From positions 1 to 64,000 of the forward strand of contig CALWGY010000007.1 of the NCBI GenBank assembly GCA_944380265.1: 64,000 bases of DNA, written 5' to 3'. A model generated the notes under the pieces. It was not told the DNA's origin. It saw only the letters and a program-made list of their open reading frames with translations, and did no database searches. Positions 45,704 to 55,612 of the stretch are shown piece after piece (position 1 is the stretch's first letter; every line of letters starts with the position of its first letter). This DNA comes from an uncultured Clostridia bacterium (GTDB lineage: Bacteria > Bacillota > Clostridia > Christensenellales > UBA1242). The translations under genes were made by a program, and so were the position numbers.

Positions 45704-46142
45704 AGAGTTCTCCTTTTTTTATTAGTTCCACAATTTCATCACAAACAAAACTTAAAATTTTTGCACATTTTTCATATTCAACCAAACTTTGTCCATATGG
45801 GTCGGGCAAATCTATGCCGCTTGAAAACTCACAAAGGGCTTTTGTTGGTGCAACATTTTTAACATACTGGGCATGAGCACTTGTTATTGGAATTAATAAA
45901 GTGTTTTTTGTTATCATATTTTTTGTTAACTGCTTTGCATTTCTAATGCGAGCAACAATACCCATGTTTTTTAACGCTAAAATTGTGTTTGTGTTTGTTT
46001 TGCTGTTTGGTTCAACCATAATGCCAGCACTATCAACCAAAACATTTTTAATGTTTTCTTTTTTTAGTTTTGCACGCAAAATTGCCGCTGCCATTGGACT
46101 ACGACATGTGTTGCCAGTGCAAACAAATATTATTTTTTTCAT
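45669..46142 (-). CDS. ywlE: low-molecular-weight protein-tyrosine/arginine phosphatase (YwlE-like)
   Basis: A 157-residue LMW phosphatase with P-loop VCTGNTCRSP (Cys8, Arg14) and the later DLPDPYG motif supplying the acid Asp. In Bacillus YwlE is a protein-arginine phosphatase; which substrate is used here is unknown. It overlaps rpiB by 35 nt, with the same gene order as Bacillus. ATG at 46142 has aggaaaa upstream. Confidence 0.9.
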   Translation of the reverse strand: MKKIIFVCTGNTCRSPMAAAILRAKLKKENIKNVLVDSAGIMVEPNSKTNTNTILALKNMGIVARIRNAKQLTKNMITKNTLLIPITSAHAQYVKNVAPTKALCEFSSGIDLPDPYGQSLVEYEKCAKILSFVCDEIVELIKKGELYDLSSERPQWR

Positions 46143-46269
46143 TTTTTCCTAACCTTTTTCCCATTTATAATTTTAGCATAAACCAAAATTTTATCAAATT
46201 AATTTTAAACAGTACAAAAGCCAAAATTTGTTTTAATAATTAAAGAAAAAATGTTAAAATAATTTTAAT

Positions 46270-46734
46270 ATGATAACACAAGAAAAAATGTATGATATAT
46301 TTTATAATAATCAAGAGTTTGTAAACTTTGTTAACACCATTCATTTTAAAAAAGCAACGCCCAACGAAAAGGTTTTAAAAGCCATGTTAAACCACAAAGT
46401 TTATGCTGCCTTTTTGTGTTCGGTTAACAAAAATTTAAACAAAAAAGAAATTGAAAAAACGCTTGCTCCATTTGAAAATAATTTTTGGTTGAGAAAAGAA
46501 CCACTTTGCTTAATTTTGTTTTTAAAAGAAGTTAAGAAAAAACGCACTCAAATTAATTTGGTTTATAACTTTTTCACAAAAACAAAGTTAATTTCTTCAA
46601 TTTTTGCGTATTTGAACATGCTAACAAACAAAACCGCAGTAAAGCCAAAAGTTATTGAACAAATTGCCGAAATTGTTGATGAAAACACAATGCAAGCATT
46701 AAACCTAATTTTAAAGCATGGGCTTGTTAAATAA
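46270..46734 (+). CDS. hypothetical protein, 154 residues
   Basis: I do not recognise this protein. It is basic and helical, with VLKAMLNHKVYAAFLCSVNKN, EPLCLILFLKEVKKKRTQ, and a C-terminal helix ending NLILKHGLVK. No signal peptide or membrane helix. The promoter -10 (TAAAAT, 46255-46260) is only 9 nt before ATG and no ribosome site is seen, so the mRNA may be nearly leaderless. Ends in a terminator at 46852-46881. Confidence 0.65.
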   Translation: MITQEKMYDIFYNNQEFVNFVNTIHFKKATPNEKVLKAMLNHKVYAAFLCSVNKNLNKKEIEKTLAPFENNFWLRKEPLCLILFLKEVKKKRTQINLVYNFFTKTKLISSIFAYLNMLTNKTAVKPKVIEQIAEIVDENTMQALNLILKHGLVK

Positions 46735-46851
46735 CACATAAAAAAACATTTTAGGTAAAAAAAATAAAATTATTAAAATTAAAATTTAATCACATAAAAA
46801 AGCATAAATAAAAAACTAATTTAAATGTAAAAAAACATAAAAAATCTAACA

Positions 46852-46881
46852 AAAAAATCATGCTTATGCATGATTTTTTTA
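46852..46881 (+). terminator. intrinsic terminator
   Basis: Stem aaaatcatgc/gcatgatttt with T-run between convergent genes. Confidence 0.85.
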
Positions 46882-46932
46882 ATAAAATTTTCATTTTTTA
46901 AATTATAAAGTTTTTGTTTTTTTTAACAATAA

Positions 46933-47523
46933 TTATTTTAGTTTTAAATTATATTTTAGTTCCTTAATTTTTCTGTTGATTGCATTTTTTGTTGTGCTTT
47001 CTGCTGGCACCATTTTTAAGTAGTCAACAGCACCAGTTTTAAGTTTTTCATATTCATCCAAAACAAATTTAACATCACTTGGTTTAGTGCTTAAAAATCC
47101 ACCCTTTAAAGCACCTTCCTTAGTAAAATCTAAAAGAACAACTGCCGATGAATCAAACACAACAAAATCCATTTGTCCACTGTTTTTTGTGGCATATGTT
47201 TTTTGCCCTAACTGATTTAAAACAAAAACACGCAAGGCTTCAAACTTTAAATAAGTTGAAACAGGTTCATTAACAAAATACAAATGTTCAATTTTTTTAT
47301 TGTCATCAATTAACACATTATCCAAAAAATAATCGGCAAGCATTTGTTCAACTTTTTTAAGGTTTAATGCCGCATACTCATTAAAAATTTCATCATAGTT
47401 GCCAGAATAATCTTGCAAAGTTCTAAACACCTTAACTTGCTTGCACTCTTCAAACAAACTTTCCAAACAAGAATAAATTTCATCCCTAACCAAATATTCA
47501 GTTTGCTCTAATTTTTCAATCAT
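46933..47523 (-). CDS. hypothetical protein, 196 residues
   Basis: I do not recognise this soluble protein. It contains LEEQTEYLVRD-type helices, DEIFNEYAALNLKKVEQMLADYFLDN, a beta-rich central part (SGQMDFVVFDSSAVVLLDFTKEG) and a basic C-terminal helix (NAINRKIKELKYNLKLK). No catalytic motif is visible. ATG at 47523 has aaggag upstream. It is divergent from the next gene. Confidence 0.7.
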   Translation of the reverse strand: MIEKLEQTEYLVRDEIYSCLESLFEECKQVKVFRTLQDYSGNYDEIFNEYAALNLKKVEQMLADYFLDNVLIDDNKKIEHLYFVNEPVSTYLKFEALRVFVLNQLGQKTYATKNSGQMDFVVFDSSAVVLLDFTKEGALKGGFLSTKPSDVKFVLDEYEKLKTGAVDYLKMVPAESTTKNAINRKIKELKYNLKLK

Positions 47524-47610
47524 AATTTTCTCCTTAAAAACTTATTAAATTTTAGCACATTGCCCCAAATTTTTCTAACAAATATTGGCATGTTGTTAAA
47601 ATTGTTAATA

Positions 47611-47638
47611 TTGACACTTTTTAATTTTATGCTATACT
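47611..47638 (+). promoter_or_regulatory. strong promoter
   Basis: TTGACA (47611-47616), 16-nt spacer, TATACT (47633-47638), with a taggag ribosome site before the TTG start at 47672. Confidence 0.75.
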
Positions 47639-47671
47639 TTTATTAGTTAAATTTTTTTAGGAGCAACCACT

Positions 47672-48325
47672 TTGTCTAATTTTATTTATAATAACAAATT
47701 AATAGATGGAAAAATTGGAATACAAGAATTAATGGTTAAATTCCTTGAAAATAAATTTGGAAATGTTTCAAAAATAATTTCCGAAGCAGAATTTTTTGAA
47801 GCGTTAAAAACAGCAAACTTCACACATAGCCTTGATAATGCCATTTTAGTTTTAAAACAATATGGCATTAATTTGCAAAACGAAACAACACTTGAAGCAA
47901 TTAAACAATATTTGGTTAAGTGCTTAGAAAAATCAATTTTGGTTGCAAACAAACAAGTTAAGGAAAGCAAAATTAACAACGCAAGTTATTATCGTGAAGC
48001 ACAAGCAATAAACCAAAAAGGCATAATTGAAGGTGCAGTTAATTTGCGAAGTTTGTTTGGCAGTTTTGACTATTTGGTTAACTACTTAACTAATGCAGTT
48101 TTAAGTGCAGAACTAATTTACACTGCCGAAAACAACGCTATTAAAACCTTACGAACAAAAAATCAAAGTTTGGAAAACGAAACTTTGCAGGCTGTTGACA
48201 CATATGTTAAAGTTAACCTAAACTTGGGCAACATTTTAACCACATCAAACCCAAAAGAAATTGAAGCTTTACTTAAAAACTACAACAATCAAAGAAGTAC
48301 TATTCAAACAACAAAAAAACCTTGA
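47672..48325 (+). CDS. hypothetical protein, 217 residues, TTG start
   Basis: Unrecognised soluble helical protein with two Lys-rich helical blocks and EALKTANFTHSLDNAILVLKQYG. The start codon is TTG, set by taggag 9 nt upstream and a good promoter. A terminator hairpin overlaps the stop codon. No paralogue or domain is seen. Confidence 0.75.
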   Translation: MSNFIYNNKLIDGKIGIQELMVKFLENKFGNVSKIISEAEFFEALKTANFTHSLDNAILVLKQYGINLQNETTLEAIKQYLVKCLEKSILVANKQVKESKINNASYYREAQAINQKGIIEGAVNLRSLFGSFDYLVNYLTNAVLSAELIYTAENNAIKTLRTKNQSLENETLQAVDTYVKVNLNLGNILTTSNPKEIEALLKNYNNQRSTIQTTKKP

Positions 48326-48346
48326 AAATTTCAAGGTTTTTTTTAA
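48310..48346 (+). terminator. intrinsic terminator overlapping the stop codon
   Basis: Stem aaaccttgaaa/tttcaaggttt with flanking runs; also faces the rpsI operon. Confidence 0.8.
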
Positions 48347-48347
48347 A

Positions 48348-48770
48348 TTAACGTTTGCTATATTGTGGTGCTTTTCTAGCCTTTTTAAGACCAGGTTTTT
48401 TACGTTCTTTAACTCTTGCATCACGTGTTAAGAAGCCTGCTTTTTTAATTTGTTCTTTCAAATTTTCTTCCGCTTTAACAAGTGCACGAGCAATTGCTTG
48501 TCTAATTGCACCAGCTTGTCCGCTAAGTCCGCCACCATGAACATTAACTAAAATGTCATATTTTTGAGCTGTGTTTGTTAATTCAAGTGGTTGGTTAACA
48601 ATAAGTTTTAAAGTTCCCAAACCAAAGTATTCATCAATGGATTTTTTGTTAATTGTTATAATACCATTTCCATTTGGAACAAGTCTAACTCTGGCAATTG
48701 ATTGTTTACGACGACCAGTTGCAGAAAATTCAACTCTTTTGTTTGCAGGTATCGATTTTTTTGCTGCCAT
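48348..48770 (-). CDS. rpsI: 30S ribosomal protein S9
   Basis: A 140-residue S9 with [68 protein letters not shown]; the C-terminal SKR reaches the P-site tRNA. Its start overlaps the rplM stop by 1 nt (TAATG), the standard rplM-rpsI operon. Confidence 0.98.
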   Translation of the reverse strand: MAAKKSIPANKRVEFSATGRRKQSIARVRLVPNGNGIITINKKSIDEYFGLGTLKLIVNQPLELTNTAQKYDILVNVHGGGLSGQAGAIRQAIARALVKAEENLKEQIKKAGFLTRDARVKERKKPGLKKARKAPQYSKR

Positions 48771-49213
48771 TATTTAACTCCTCCTACTAATTTATATGGT
48801 TTTGGTTGTTGTGCAGTGTGTGGGTGTTCTGCTCCTTTGTAAACTTTAAGTTTTCTAAACATTTGTTTACCCAAACTATTTTTTGGTAGCATTCCCTTAA
48901 CTGCCTTTTCTAAAACAAAATCACTTTTGTCTTTCATTAAATCTTTGTATGCTGTCTTTTTAAGACCACCAGGATATCCTGAATGACGATAGTAGAATTT
49001 ATCTGTCATTTTGTTTCCTGTTAAAATCATTTTATCTGTGTTAATTACAACAACATAATCTCCTGCATCACAATGAGGGGTGTAAGTTGGTTTGTGTTTT
49101 CCACGAAGAATGCTTGCAACTTGGCTTGCAACTCTGCCTAATGGCATGTCAGCAGCATCAACTAGTAACCACTCGCTGTTTACAGTTTGTGCATTTGCCA
49201 TAACTGTTTTCAT
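48770..49213 (-). CDS. rplM: 50S ribosomal protein L13
   Basis: A 147-residue L13 with [63 protein letters not shown] and [13 protein letters not shown]. An early assembly protein of the large subunit. ATG at 49213 follows agg agattt. The 115-nt leader from the promoter at 49327-49355 could hold the L13 autoregulatory leader. Confidence 0.98.
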   Translation of the reverse strand: MKTVMANAQTVNSEWLLVDAADMPLGRVASQVASILRGKHKPTYTPHCDAGDYVVVINTDKMILTGNKMTDKFYYRHSGYPGGLKKTAYKDLMKDKSDFVLEKAVKGMLPKNSLGKQMFRKLKVYKGAEHPHTAQQPKPYKLVGGVK

Positions 49214-49326
49214 ATATTCAAATCTCCTAAAAATTTTTATTTATTAAAATGTTTTAATTTATTAGTTACAACATTCTTTGTGGGGCTAGTACAAAAAAAA
49301 GTGCAACCTTTAAATATTGCAAGTTA

Positions 49327-49355
49327 AGTATAAATAAAAAATCAAAACTTGTCAA
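49327..49355 (-). promoter_or_regulatory. rplM-rpsI promoter
   Basis: Minus strand TTGACA (49350-49355), 17-nt spacer, TATACT (49327-49332). The leader contains ttgcaa...ttgca pairs that may form an L13-type leader structure (tentative). Confidence 0.8.
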
Positions 49356-49396
49356 GGTTATTTAGCACTTTTTTAGTTAAATAATCATTAAATTTA

Positions 49397-50029
49397 TTAC
49401 ATTATTTTTTTATTATTTAATTCATTAACATGTTGCATTATTCTATATCTTTCAACAATAGCTTGTGCCGTGCGATTTACTTTCCACCAAGACACACTAT
49501 TATTTAAACTTTGTGTTGTTTCCAAAGCTTGCAGATCAAAAATGTCGGAAATAAATGAATACTTTGCTAATTTTTTATATTGATTTGTTTTTAAAAACAA
49601 ACTTTTATTCAATGTTTCATTTTCAGCAAACTTTGTTGCATAGTTTGGAAATTCCAAATTTATTACATGGTTAAAAGGTTTTAATAGTTCAGCAATTTTT
49701 TGTTTATCAGATTCATTAAAATAATGTGCTTGACTTGCACCAAAATCAATAATTGCAGGCATAGAAAGTTTTGTTAAAATTTCTTCCACCATTTTAATTT
49801 CAAACTGTTTTTGATACATTAGCCACAATTTTTGATCTTTTTTAAGTAAATCATCTGACAACTTTTTATCAAATCCATATTTTGGATAATAAACACTTCT
49901 TAAATCATCTAAATTTAACTGTGTTAACCCTAATATGTTTGAAAGAGTTGCCGAAAGCAAACTTTTACCAACACCAATTGGTCCAATTAAAATAATTGAA
50001 TTTTCATAAACATAATTTTTGTTTTCCAT
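49397..50029 (-). CDS. P-loop kinase (shikimate kinase-like fold), leaderless mRNA
   Basis: A roughly 210-residue P-loop protein with Walker A IGPIGVGKSLLSATL, then LDDLRSVYYPKYG, like shikimate/gluconate kinases, and the segment IIDFGASQAHYF; the substrate is unknown. I chose ATG 50029: the promoter TTGACA (50059-50064)-16 nt-TAAAAT (50037-50042) puts transcription start 1-3 nt before this ATG, and the earlier ATG at 50038 lies inside the -10 box. So the message is probably leaderless. Confidence 0.75.
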   Translation of the reverse strand: MENKNYVYENSIILIGPIGVGKSLLSATLSNILGLTQLNLDDLRSVYYPKYGFDKKLSDDLLKKDQKLWLMYQKQFEIKMVEEILTKLSMPAIIDFGASQAHYFNESDKQKIAELLKPFNHVINLEFPNYATKFAENETLNKSLFLKTNQYKKLAKYSFISDIFDLQALETTQSLNNSVSWWKVNRTAQAIVERYRIMQHVNELNNKKIM

Positions 50030-50036
50030 ACAAAAC

Positions 50037-50064
50037 ATTTTAACATATTAATTAAAAATGTCAA
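50037..50064 (-). promoter_or_regulatory. promoter of the P-loop kinase gene
   Basis: Minus strand TTGACA (50059-50064), 16-nt spacer, TAAAAT (50037-50042); no room for a ribosome site before the start codon. Confidence 0.75.
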
Positions 50065-50099
50065 TATATGCATATTTGCTTAGTTTTGTTCAATATCCG

Positions 50100-51932
50100 T
50101 TAAACATCAATGTTGTTTTTTCTTCTAAAATCAGCACGTCCACGTTGTGTGTGATCCAAAATAATTTTTCTAATTCTTAAACTTTGTGGAGTAACTTCCA
50201 AAAGTTCATCATCGTTTAAAAATTCCAAACATTCTTCAAGTGTTAGTGGCTTAACAGGTTCAAGCCTTAATGCTTCATCGCTTGCACAACTACGCATGTT
50301 TGAAAGTTGTTTTCTTTTGCAAACATTAACAACAATGTCATCGCCCTTTGGGTTCATTCCAACAACCATTCCCTGATAAACTTTTGTTCCTGGTGTTATT
50401 AATAGTTTTCCACGTTCTTGTGAATTATATAGTCCATACTGAACGGCTTCGCCTGTTTCATAAGCAATTAACGCACCAAAATTACGTCTGTCAATGTGAC
50501 CCTTATATGGTGCATATTCTTCAAAAATTGAACTCATAACACCTTCACCCTTTGTGTCGGTTAAAAACTGGCTTTTATATCCAAACAAACCACGTGATGG
50601 AATTAAAAATTCCAACCTTGAACGAGTTCCAACATTTGTAAGTGACACAAGTTCACCTTTTCTTTCACCCATTGCAACCATAATGTTTCCAACACAAGTT
50701 TCAGGAACATCAATAACCAATCTGTCAATTGGCTCACACTTAACACCATCAATTTCCTTAATTAAAACTTTTGGCATGCTAACCTGAAATTCATAGCCAT
50801 CTCTGCGCATGTTTTCAATTAAAATTGAAATGTGCATTTCTCCCCTGCCAAGCACTCTAAAACTGTCGGCACTGTCGGTGTCAAAAACTTTTAAACTTAG
50901 GTCCTTAACTGCTTCTTTATATAACCTATCTCTTAAATGCCTGCTTGTGCAATATTTTCCTTCTTTTCCAGCAAATGGGCTGTTGTTAACACTAAATGTC
51001 ATTTCCACGCTTGGTTCGCTAATTTTAACAAACGGAATTGCTTCAATTTTTTCTTTTGCACAAACTGTGTCGCCAATTGTAACATCGGTGCTGCCTGCCA
51101 AACAAACAATGTCGCCAGCAGATGCTTCTGGATGTGGAACTTGTTTTAACCCTTCATACAAAAACAAATTACTAATTTTAAATTGATGACTTAAATTTGG
51201 GTCGTGATAATTTGTTACTGCAACTGTTTGCCCAACCTTAATTGTTCCACGTTCAATTTTTCCAACTGCAAGTTTTCCCAAATAATCGTTTTGTTCGGTG
51301 GAACTAACAAGCATTTGAAAAGGTTCATTTTTATCGCCAGTTGGTGCAGGAATATAATCAATAATTTTTTGAAGTAATGGCTTAAAATCAACCGGTTTTT
51401 CGTTAAAATCAAGTGTTGCAACCCCTTCGCGTGCAGATGCATAAACAAATGGGCTGTTAAGTTGTTCCTCTGTTGCATCAAGTTCCAAAAATAGTTCAAG
51501 CACTTCATCAACAACTTCCTTAACTCGTTGGTCTTTTCTGTCAATTTTGTTAATAACAACAATAACTTTGTGGTTAAGTTCTAGTGCCTTTTTAAGCACA
51601 AATCTGGTTTGTGGCATTGGTCCTTCAAAACTGTCAACAACCAAAAGAACTCCATCAACCATTTTTAACACCCTTTCAACTTCGCCACCAAAATCGGCAT
51701 GTCCTGGGGTGTCAACAACATTAATTTTAACACCATTATACATAAGTGCTGCGTTTTTGCTAAAAATGGTTATTCCACGTTCACGCTCTAACGCATTACT
51801 ATCCATAACACGGTCAACAACTTGTTGATTTTCTCTAAACACGCCACCTTGTTTTAGCATTTCGTTTACCAAACTTGTTTTGCCATGGTCAACGTGTGCA
51901 ATAATTGCTACATTTCTAATATTAACACTCAT
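50100..51932 (-). CDS. typA: translational GTPase TypA/BipA
   Basis: A 610-residue EF-G-like GTPase with G1 [10 protein letters not shown], the switch [32 protein letters not shown], then the EF-G-like domains and the BipA C-terminal domain ([22 protein letters not shown]). TypA assists 50S assembly under stress. ATG at 51932 follows aaggagaaaagtt. Monocistronic. Confidence 0.97.
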   Translation of the reverse strand: MSVNIRNVAIIAHVDHGKTSLVNEMLKQGGVFRENQQVVDRVMDSNALERERGITIFSKNAALMYNGVKINVVDTPGHADFGGEVERVLKMVDGVLLVVDSFEGPMPQTRFVLKKALELNHKVIVVINKIDRKDQRVKEVVDEVLELFLELDATEEQLNSPFVYASAREGVATLDFNEKPVDFKPLLQKIIDYIPAPTGDKNEPFQMLVSSTEQNDYLGKLAVGKIERGTIKVGQTVAVTNYHDPNLSHQFKISNLFLYEGLKQVPHPEASAGDIVCLAGSTDVTIGDTVCAKEKIEAIPFVKISEPSVEMTFSVNNSPFAGKEGKYCTSRHLRDRLYKEAVKDLSLKVFDTDSADSFRVLGRGEMHISILIENMRRDGYEFQVSMPKVLIKEIDGVKCEPIDRLVIDVPETCVGNIMVAMGERKGELVSLTNVGTRSRLEFLIPSRGLFGYKSQFLTDTKGEGVMSSIFEEYAPYKGHIDRRNFGALIAYETGEAVQYGLYNSQERGKLLITPGTKVYQGMVVGMNPKGDDIVVNVCKRKQLSNMRSCASDEALRLEPVKPLTLEECLEFLNDDELLEVTPQSLRIRKIILDHTQRGRADFRRKNNIDV

Positions 51933-52122
51933 AACTTTTCTCCTTAATTAATATGCAAAACAAAAACTTGGTTTCGCATATAACAAATCTCATTAAAACG
52001 GAAATAATTTTAGCACAATCTTAAAAAAAAGAAAAGTGCTAAATAAAAAAAATATTTAAGTTATAGGCTTTGTTAACTTAAATATTTAATTTTTTACCAC
52101 AACCTAAAACCCCAATCTTATT

Positions 52123-52758
52123 TTAAATTAAACTTAAAATTTGGCTTTGAACTGCGGGTTGGGTTTGTTCATTTGTTTTCTCATCGTCGGTTTGGGTGTT
52201 GTCTAACTCATCATCAGTTTGTTCAACATATTTTGTTATGTTTAAGTTAACCGTGAAGTTGCCTCTTAGTGGCTTTGAAAAATTTTGTTTTGAAATAACA
52301 AAAGAAACAACCTTAACTTCGTTTGGTTTAAACACAAAAGTGTTTGTTAGTTCTTGTTCAACATTATTAACATAAAAAACAAGTTTTCCGTTTTTTCCTG
52401 GTCCTTTAATTTCTAAACTTGCAACCGCATCATAAAAGGACATATTGTTAATTTCAAATTCAATTGTTATGCTGGAATTATCACTTTTAAACAACAAATT
52501 TTTGTTTGTGAACGAATGTGTTTTTTCGTTTGTTGTTGTGTTTTCAAAAGTAAAATATGAATATGGATTGCCATTTTCAGCATTTTTAATGTTTATTGAC
52601 ACACTTCCCAAAACATTTGTTGCCGAAATGTTAATAAAAGAATTTAAGTTTGGTGTGTACAAAATTATGAAATAAAACGCCAAAACAATGCCTGTCATAA
52701 CAACAAGCGAAATTGAAATTATTATGGTGTTAATCCATTTTCTTGAAAGCCTTTTCAA
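52123..52758 (-). CDS. membrane-anchored extracellular protein of unknown function
   Basis: A 211-residue protein with one N-terminal membrane helix (TIIISISLVVMTGIVLAFYFII), a beta-sandwich-like extracellular domain (SVSINIKNAENGNPYSYFTFE, ITIEFEINNMSFYDAVASLEIKG, FVFKPNEVKVVSFVIS) and an acidic Thr/Asp/Gln-rich tail. The start is TTG at 52758, set by aaaggt 6 nt upstream. I do not recognise a family. Confidence 0.75.
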   Translation of the reverse strand: MKRLSRKWINTIIISISLVVMTGIVLAFYFIILYTPNLNSFINISATNVLGSVSINIKNAENGNPYSYFTFENTTTNEKTHSFTNKNLLFKSDNSSITIEFEINNMSFYDAVASLEIKGPGKNGKLVFYVNNVEQELTNTFVFKPNEVKVVSFVISKQNFSKPLRGNFTVNLNITKYVEQTDDELDNTQTDDEKTNEQTQPAVQSQILSLI

Positions 52759-52827
52759 TGTTTTACCTTTTATTTTTATTATTATATTCTATTACATTTT
52801 ACCATTTTAAACAAACAATTATTAATT

Positions 52828-52860
52828 AAAAAAACAACTTAAAAATTTTAAGTTGTTTTT
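52828..52860 (-). terminator. intrinsic terminator
   Basis: Stem aaacaactta/taagttgttt with T-run after the HEPN-like/CBS gene. Confidence 0.8.
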
Positions 52861-53590
52861 AGTTTTCAAGTTCATAATTGTCTAAAATTTTGTTAATGTC
52901 CATAATGTCGGTTATGGTAATAATTCCTAGTGGCGGTTCTAAAAGTGTTCCTGTTTTTGTTATTAAAATACAAAGCAGTTTTCTGTTTTCAGTAAACAAA
53001 TTTAAAACTTTATCTAATGTTATTTTTGCATTAACAATTGTGTAGTAGTTTTCGTTGGAAAATTCCTTTATTGCTTCTTCAATTGTGGTGTTTTGCAAAA
53101 ATTCGCAAATATCACGTTTTTCATAAATTTTTTTGCCAATAACATCAGCAATTTTTTGACCATTAGCAACACCAATTAGCATTCCATTTTTAAAAATTGG
53201 AATGGTGCTAAAACCACTTTTATAGCCATATTCCAAAACATCTTTTAACTTAACATCATATTCAATTGTGCTAACAACTTTGTTACAAACAGTGTTTATG
53301 GCAAGTGGTGGTGTGCAAATTAACTTTGCAATTCTTTCATATTCTTCAACAACATCATCGTGTGGTTCAGCAATAACTAAGTCTGGATTACTGTTGTGAA
53401 CAATTGCATTTCTTAACCTTCCAAAATCTATTAATTGGTCCTCATATTTTGCAACAAGCGAATTTGTTCTTGCTGCTTTTCTAATTGCTTCGGTGTAACT
53501 TATGCTACGCTTCATGTCCCCTTGAATTCTAAGAGCCGAATCAATTTGATTATATGCTTTAATAAAACGTCTTGAATTTCCTGTGTCCAT
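52859..53590 (-). CDS. HEPN-like N-terminal domain fused to a CBS pair
   Basis: A 243-residue protein. Residues 1 to about 90 are helical and contain DFGRLRNAIVHN, the R-x4-H signature of HEPN domains. Residues about 95-240 are a CBS pair (KLKDVLEYGYKSGFSTIPIFKNGMLIGVANGQKIADVI, then TLDKVLNLFTENRKLLCILITKTG, then IITITDIMDI), which usually binds adenine nucleotides. HEPN domains are often RNases in toxin or defence systems but can be non-catalytic. I infer a nucleotide-sensing HEPN protein. ATG at 53590 has agg upstream. Confidence 0.7.
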   Translation of the reverse strand: MDTGNSRRFIKAYNQIDSALRIQGDMKRSISYTEAIRKAARTNSLVAKYEDQLIDFGRLRNAIVHNSNPDLVIAEPHDDVVEEYERIAKLICTPPLAINTVCNKVVSTIEYDVKLKDVLEYGYKSGFSTIPIFKNGMLIGVANGQKIADVIGKKIYEKRDICEFLQNTTIEEAIKEFSNENYYTIVNAKITLDKVLNLFTENRKLLCILITKTGTLLEPPLGIITITDIMDINKILDNYELEN

Positions 53591-53757
53591 TTAACCTTTT
53601 TCCTTATATTAACTTTACTTAATTAGTTTATCACAATATTAAATTTTAACAAAACAAAATTGTCTAATAACAAAACTTTAAAAAATTGTGTGTTTACTAA
53701 GCAATTTGTTAATTTTTATTTATTTTATGTTTTTTTAATTAAATTTGAAAATAAAAA

Positions 53758-54027
53758 AACCGCACGGCTATAATTGGAAACACTTGTATTATGCCTTAAA
53801 AGTAACCAAATCTCCTTTAAAGCTTCCTTATGGCACATATTTTAATCTACTTAATGCTGCTGCCTTCCGGCCCTGACATGATTCACAGCAAAATATTGCA
53901 TAAGACCTTAAAATCAACAATTCAATTAAATTTAATAACATAAACAGTTATTCCCGCATATAGTTTGTCGGCCCCACATATAGCGTTTGGGTTTAGAGTG
54001 CCGCTAAAACTCTGCCTAAGTGCGGTA
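53758..54027 (-). ncRNA. ffs: signal recognition particle RNA, large (Alu-containing) type
   Basis: On the minus strand the domain IV loop reads gtcagggccggaaggcagcagc (53856-53877), the Ffh-binding consensus. The 5' end ccgcac (54025 side) pairs with the 3' end gtgcgg (53760 side), and the transcript ends with a T-run. At about 265 nt it has the extra Alu domain, as in Bacillus and Clostridia. It needs Ffh for membrane-protein targeting. Confidence 0.95.
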
Positions 54028-54032
54028 TATAT

Positions 54033-54061
54033 AATATATCACATCTAAAACTAAATTGCAA
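54033..54061 (-). promoter_or_regulatory. promoter of the SRP RNA
   Basis: Minus strand TTGCAA (54056-54061), 17-nt spacer, TATATT (54033-54038), about 8 bp before the RNA 5' end. Confidence 0.8.
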
Positions 54062-54085
54062 GTTAACATATTTAAAATTTGTCGA

Positions 54086-54676
54086 TTAATCAATATTATT
54101 GGAGTTTTTAAATTTTTCTTTTAGCATTGCAACCATTTTTGCAGGCATTGCATCAATAACACGCGTTCTAAGTTCCACCAAATTATATTCTTCTGATAAC
54201 TGATATTTTAAAAGTGGAATGTTAACAGCACTAAGTGCTTTAACAACATTTGGATGCAAAACTTTCATTTGTTGCTCAACTGGATTTGGCTCAAACAAAT
54301 CAATTGCAAGCACTGGTTGCATTGTGTCCTTCAAAAACACACAAACATCAACATATTGGCTTAAAATGGTGTTGTAAAGCACCTTATCGTTTTTTGGTTG
54401 AACCAAGTTATCGACCCCCACTCTTGGAAAAGCAATGAATTCAGCAGGCAAAATTTTGTACAAATCTTTTAAAAACTGCATTTCATTTTTTTTCGTAAAA
54501 CATGGTTTTAATTCAACATTAACAACCTTTGGTTCATCTTTTGTAACTAATCCACGATCTTTGCCATATGTGCGTTTTAAACCCCAAATAATTAGCCCCG
54601 CCACAACAAAAATCATAACAATAATAATTATTGGAATTAAAACATCTTTAAGTTCGCTACTTAACAATAAACTCAT
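54086..54676 (-). CDS. DUF2726-like membrane-anchored protein
   Basis: A 196-residue protein with one N-terminal membrane helix (LIPIIIIVMIFVVAGLIIWGL) and a cytoplasmic DUF2726-type domain (KKNEMQFLKDLYKIL, FIAFPRVGVDNLV, DVCVFLKDTMQPVLAIDLFEPN), a restriction-endonuclease-like fold. Here the usual ELDD is IDLFEP, so activity is unclear. ATG at 54676 follows ggggataaag. Confidence 0.75.
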   Translation of the reverse strand: MSLLLSSELKDVLIPIIIIVMIFVVAGLIIWGLKRTYGKDRGLVTKDEPKVVNVELKPCFTKKNEMQFLKDLYKILPAEFIAFPRVGVDNLVQPKNDKVLYNTILSQYVDVCVFLKDTMQPVLAIDLFEPNPVEQQMKVLHPNVVKALSAVNIPLLKYQLSEEYNLVELRTRVIDAMPAKMVAMLKEKFKNSNNID

Positions 54677-54788
54677 AAAACTTTATCCCCTTATGTGTTT
54701 AGTTTAGCATACAAAACCTGGTTTGTAAATACCACAAAAATTAACACAAACAAAAACAGTTTTCAGTTTTAATTTGCTTATTTTTTAA

Positions 54789-55466
54789 CTATCTGTTTTC
54801 AATTTGCCAATCAATTGGTTTTTCGCCCAAACTTTCCAAAATTTCATTCGTTTTTTTAAAGCAACCATTTCCAAACCAACCACCTTGGTTTGCACTCATT
54901 GGGCTTGGATGTGAAGCTGTTAAAACATAGTGATGTGATGTGTTAATGTTTTTTCCAATTGCTTTTGCGTTTGCTCCCCACAACAAAAACACAACAGGTT
55001 TTTCACGTTTGTTTAACATTTCAATTATTGCGGTGGTAATTTGTTCCCACCCTTTTCCTTTGTGGCTGTTTGGTTTTCCTGCTTCAACAGTTAAAACACT
55101 GTTTAACATCAAAACCCCTTGTTTTGCCCATTTTGTTAAATTTCCGTTGTTTGGAATGTAACACCCAAGTTCAGCATTAATTTCCTTAAAAATGTTTTGC
55201 AAACTTGGTGGAATGGCAACATTTCCTTCCACAGAAAACGAAAGCCCATGTGCTTGATTTGGCCCATGATATGGGTCTTGCCCAATAATTACAACTTTAA
55301 CATCATCAAACTTAACATTATTAATTGCATTAAAAACATTTTCTGGCTTTGGATAAATTGTTTTGGTTTTATATTCCTTATTTAGCCACGAACACAAATT
55401 TTTAAAATTTTCACTTTCTAACTTATCTTTTAAAAGTTCATACCAACTTTTTGAAATAACAAACAT
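54789..55466 (-). CDS. ung: uracil-DNA glycosylase (family 1)
   Basis: A 225-residue Ung that removes uracil from DNA. It has GQDPYHG (62-68, catalytic Asp64), the Leu/Trp LLWGANA segment, and the uracil-binding HPSPMSANQGGWFG. Length is standard. ATG at 55466 follows aggtgaaaagtt. Confidence 0.97.
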   Translation of the reverse strand: MFVISKSWYELLKDKLESENFKNLCSWLNKEYKTKTIYPKPENVFNAINNVKFDDVKVVIIGQDPYHGPNQAHGLSFSVEGNVAIPPSLQNIFKEINAELGCYIPNNGNLTKWAKQGVLMLNSVLTVEAGKPNSHKGKGWEQITTAIIEMLNKREKPVVFLLWGANAKAIGKNINTSHHYVLTASHPSPMSANQGGWFGNGCFKKTNEILESLGEKPIDWQIENR

Positions 55467-55560
55467 AACTTTTCACCTAAAACTTATTTTAATCATTTTA
55501 GCATGTTAACAACTTTAAAACAAATTATTGGTTAAAATATACTAAATAGTTTGTTACATA

Positions 55561-55589
55561 TTGAAAATTTTGTTTTTAAATGCTAAAAT
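55561..55589 (+). promoter_or_regulatory. promoter of the 521-residue gene
   Basis: TTGAAA (55561-55566), 17-nt spacer, TAAAAT (55584-55589), 24 bp before ATG. Confidence 0.7.
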
Positions 55590-55612
55590 TTTAATAATCA
55601 AAGGGAGTTTTT

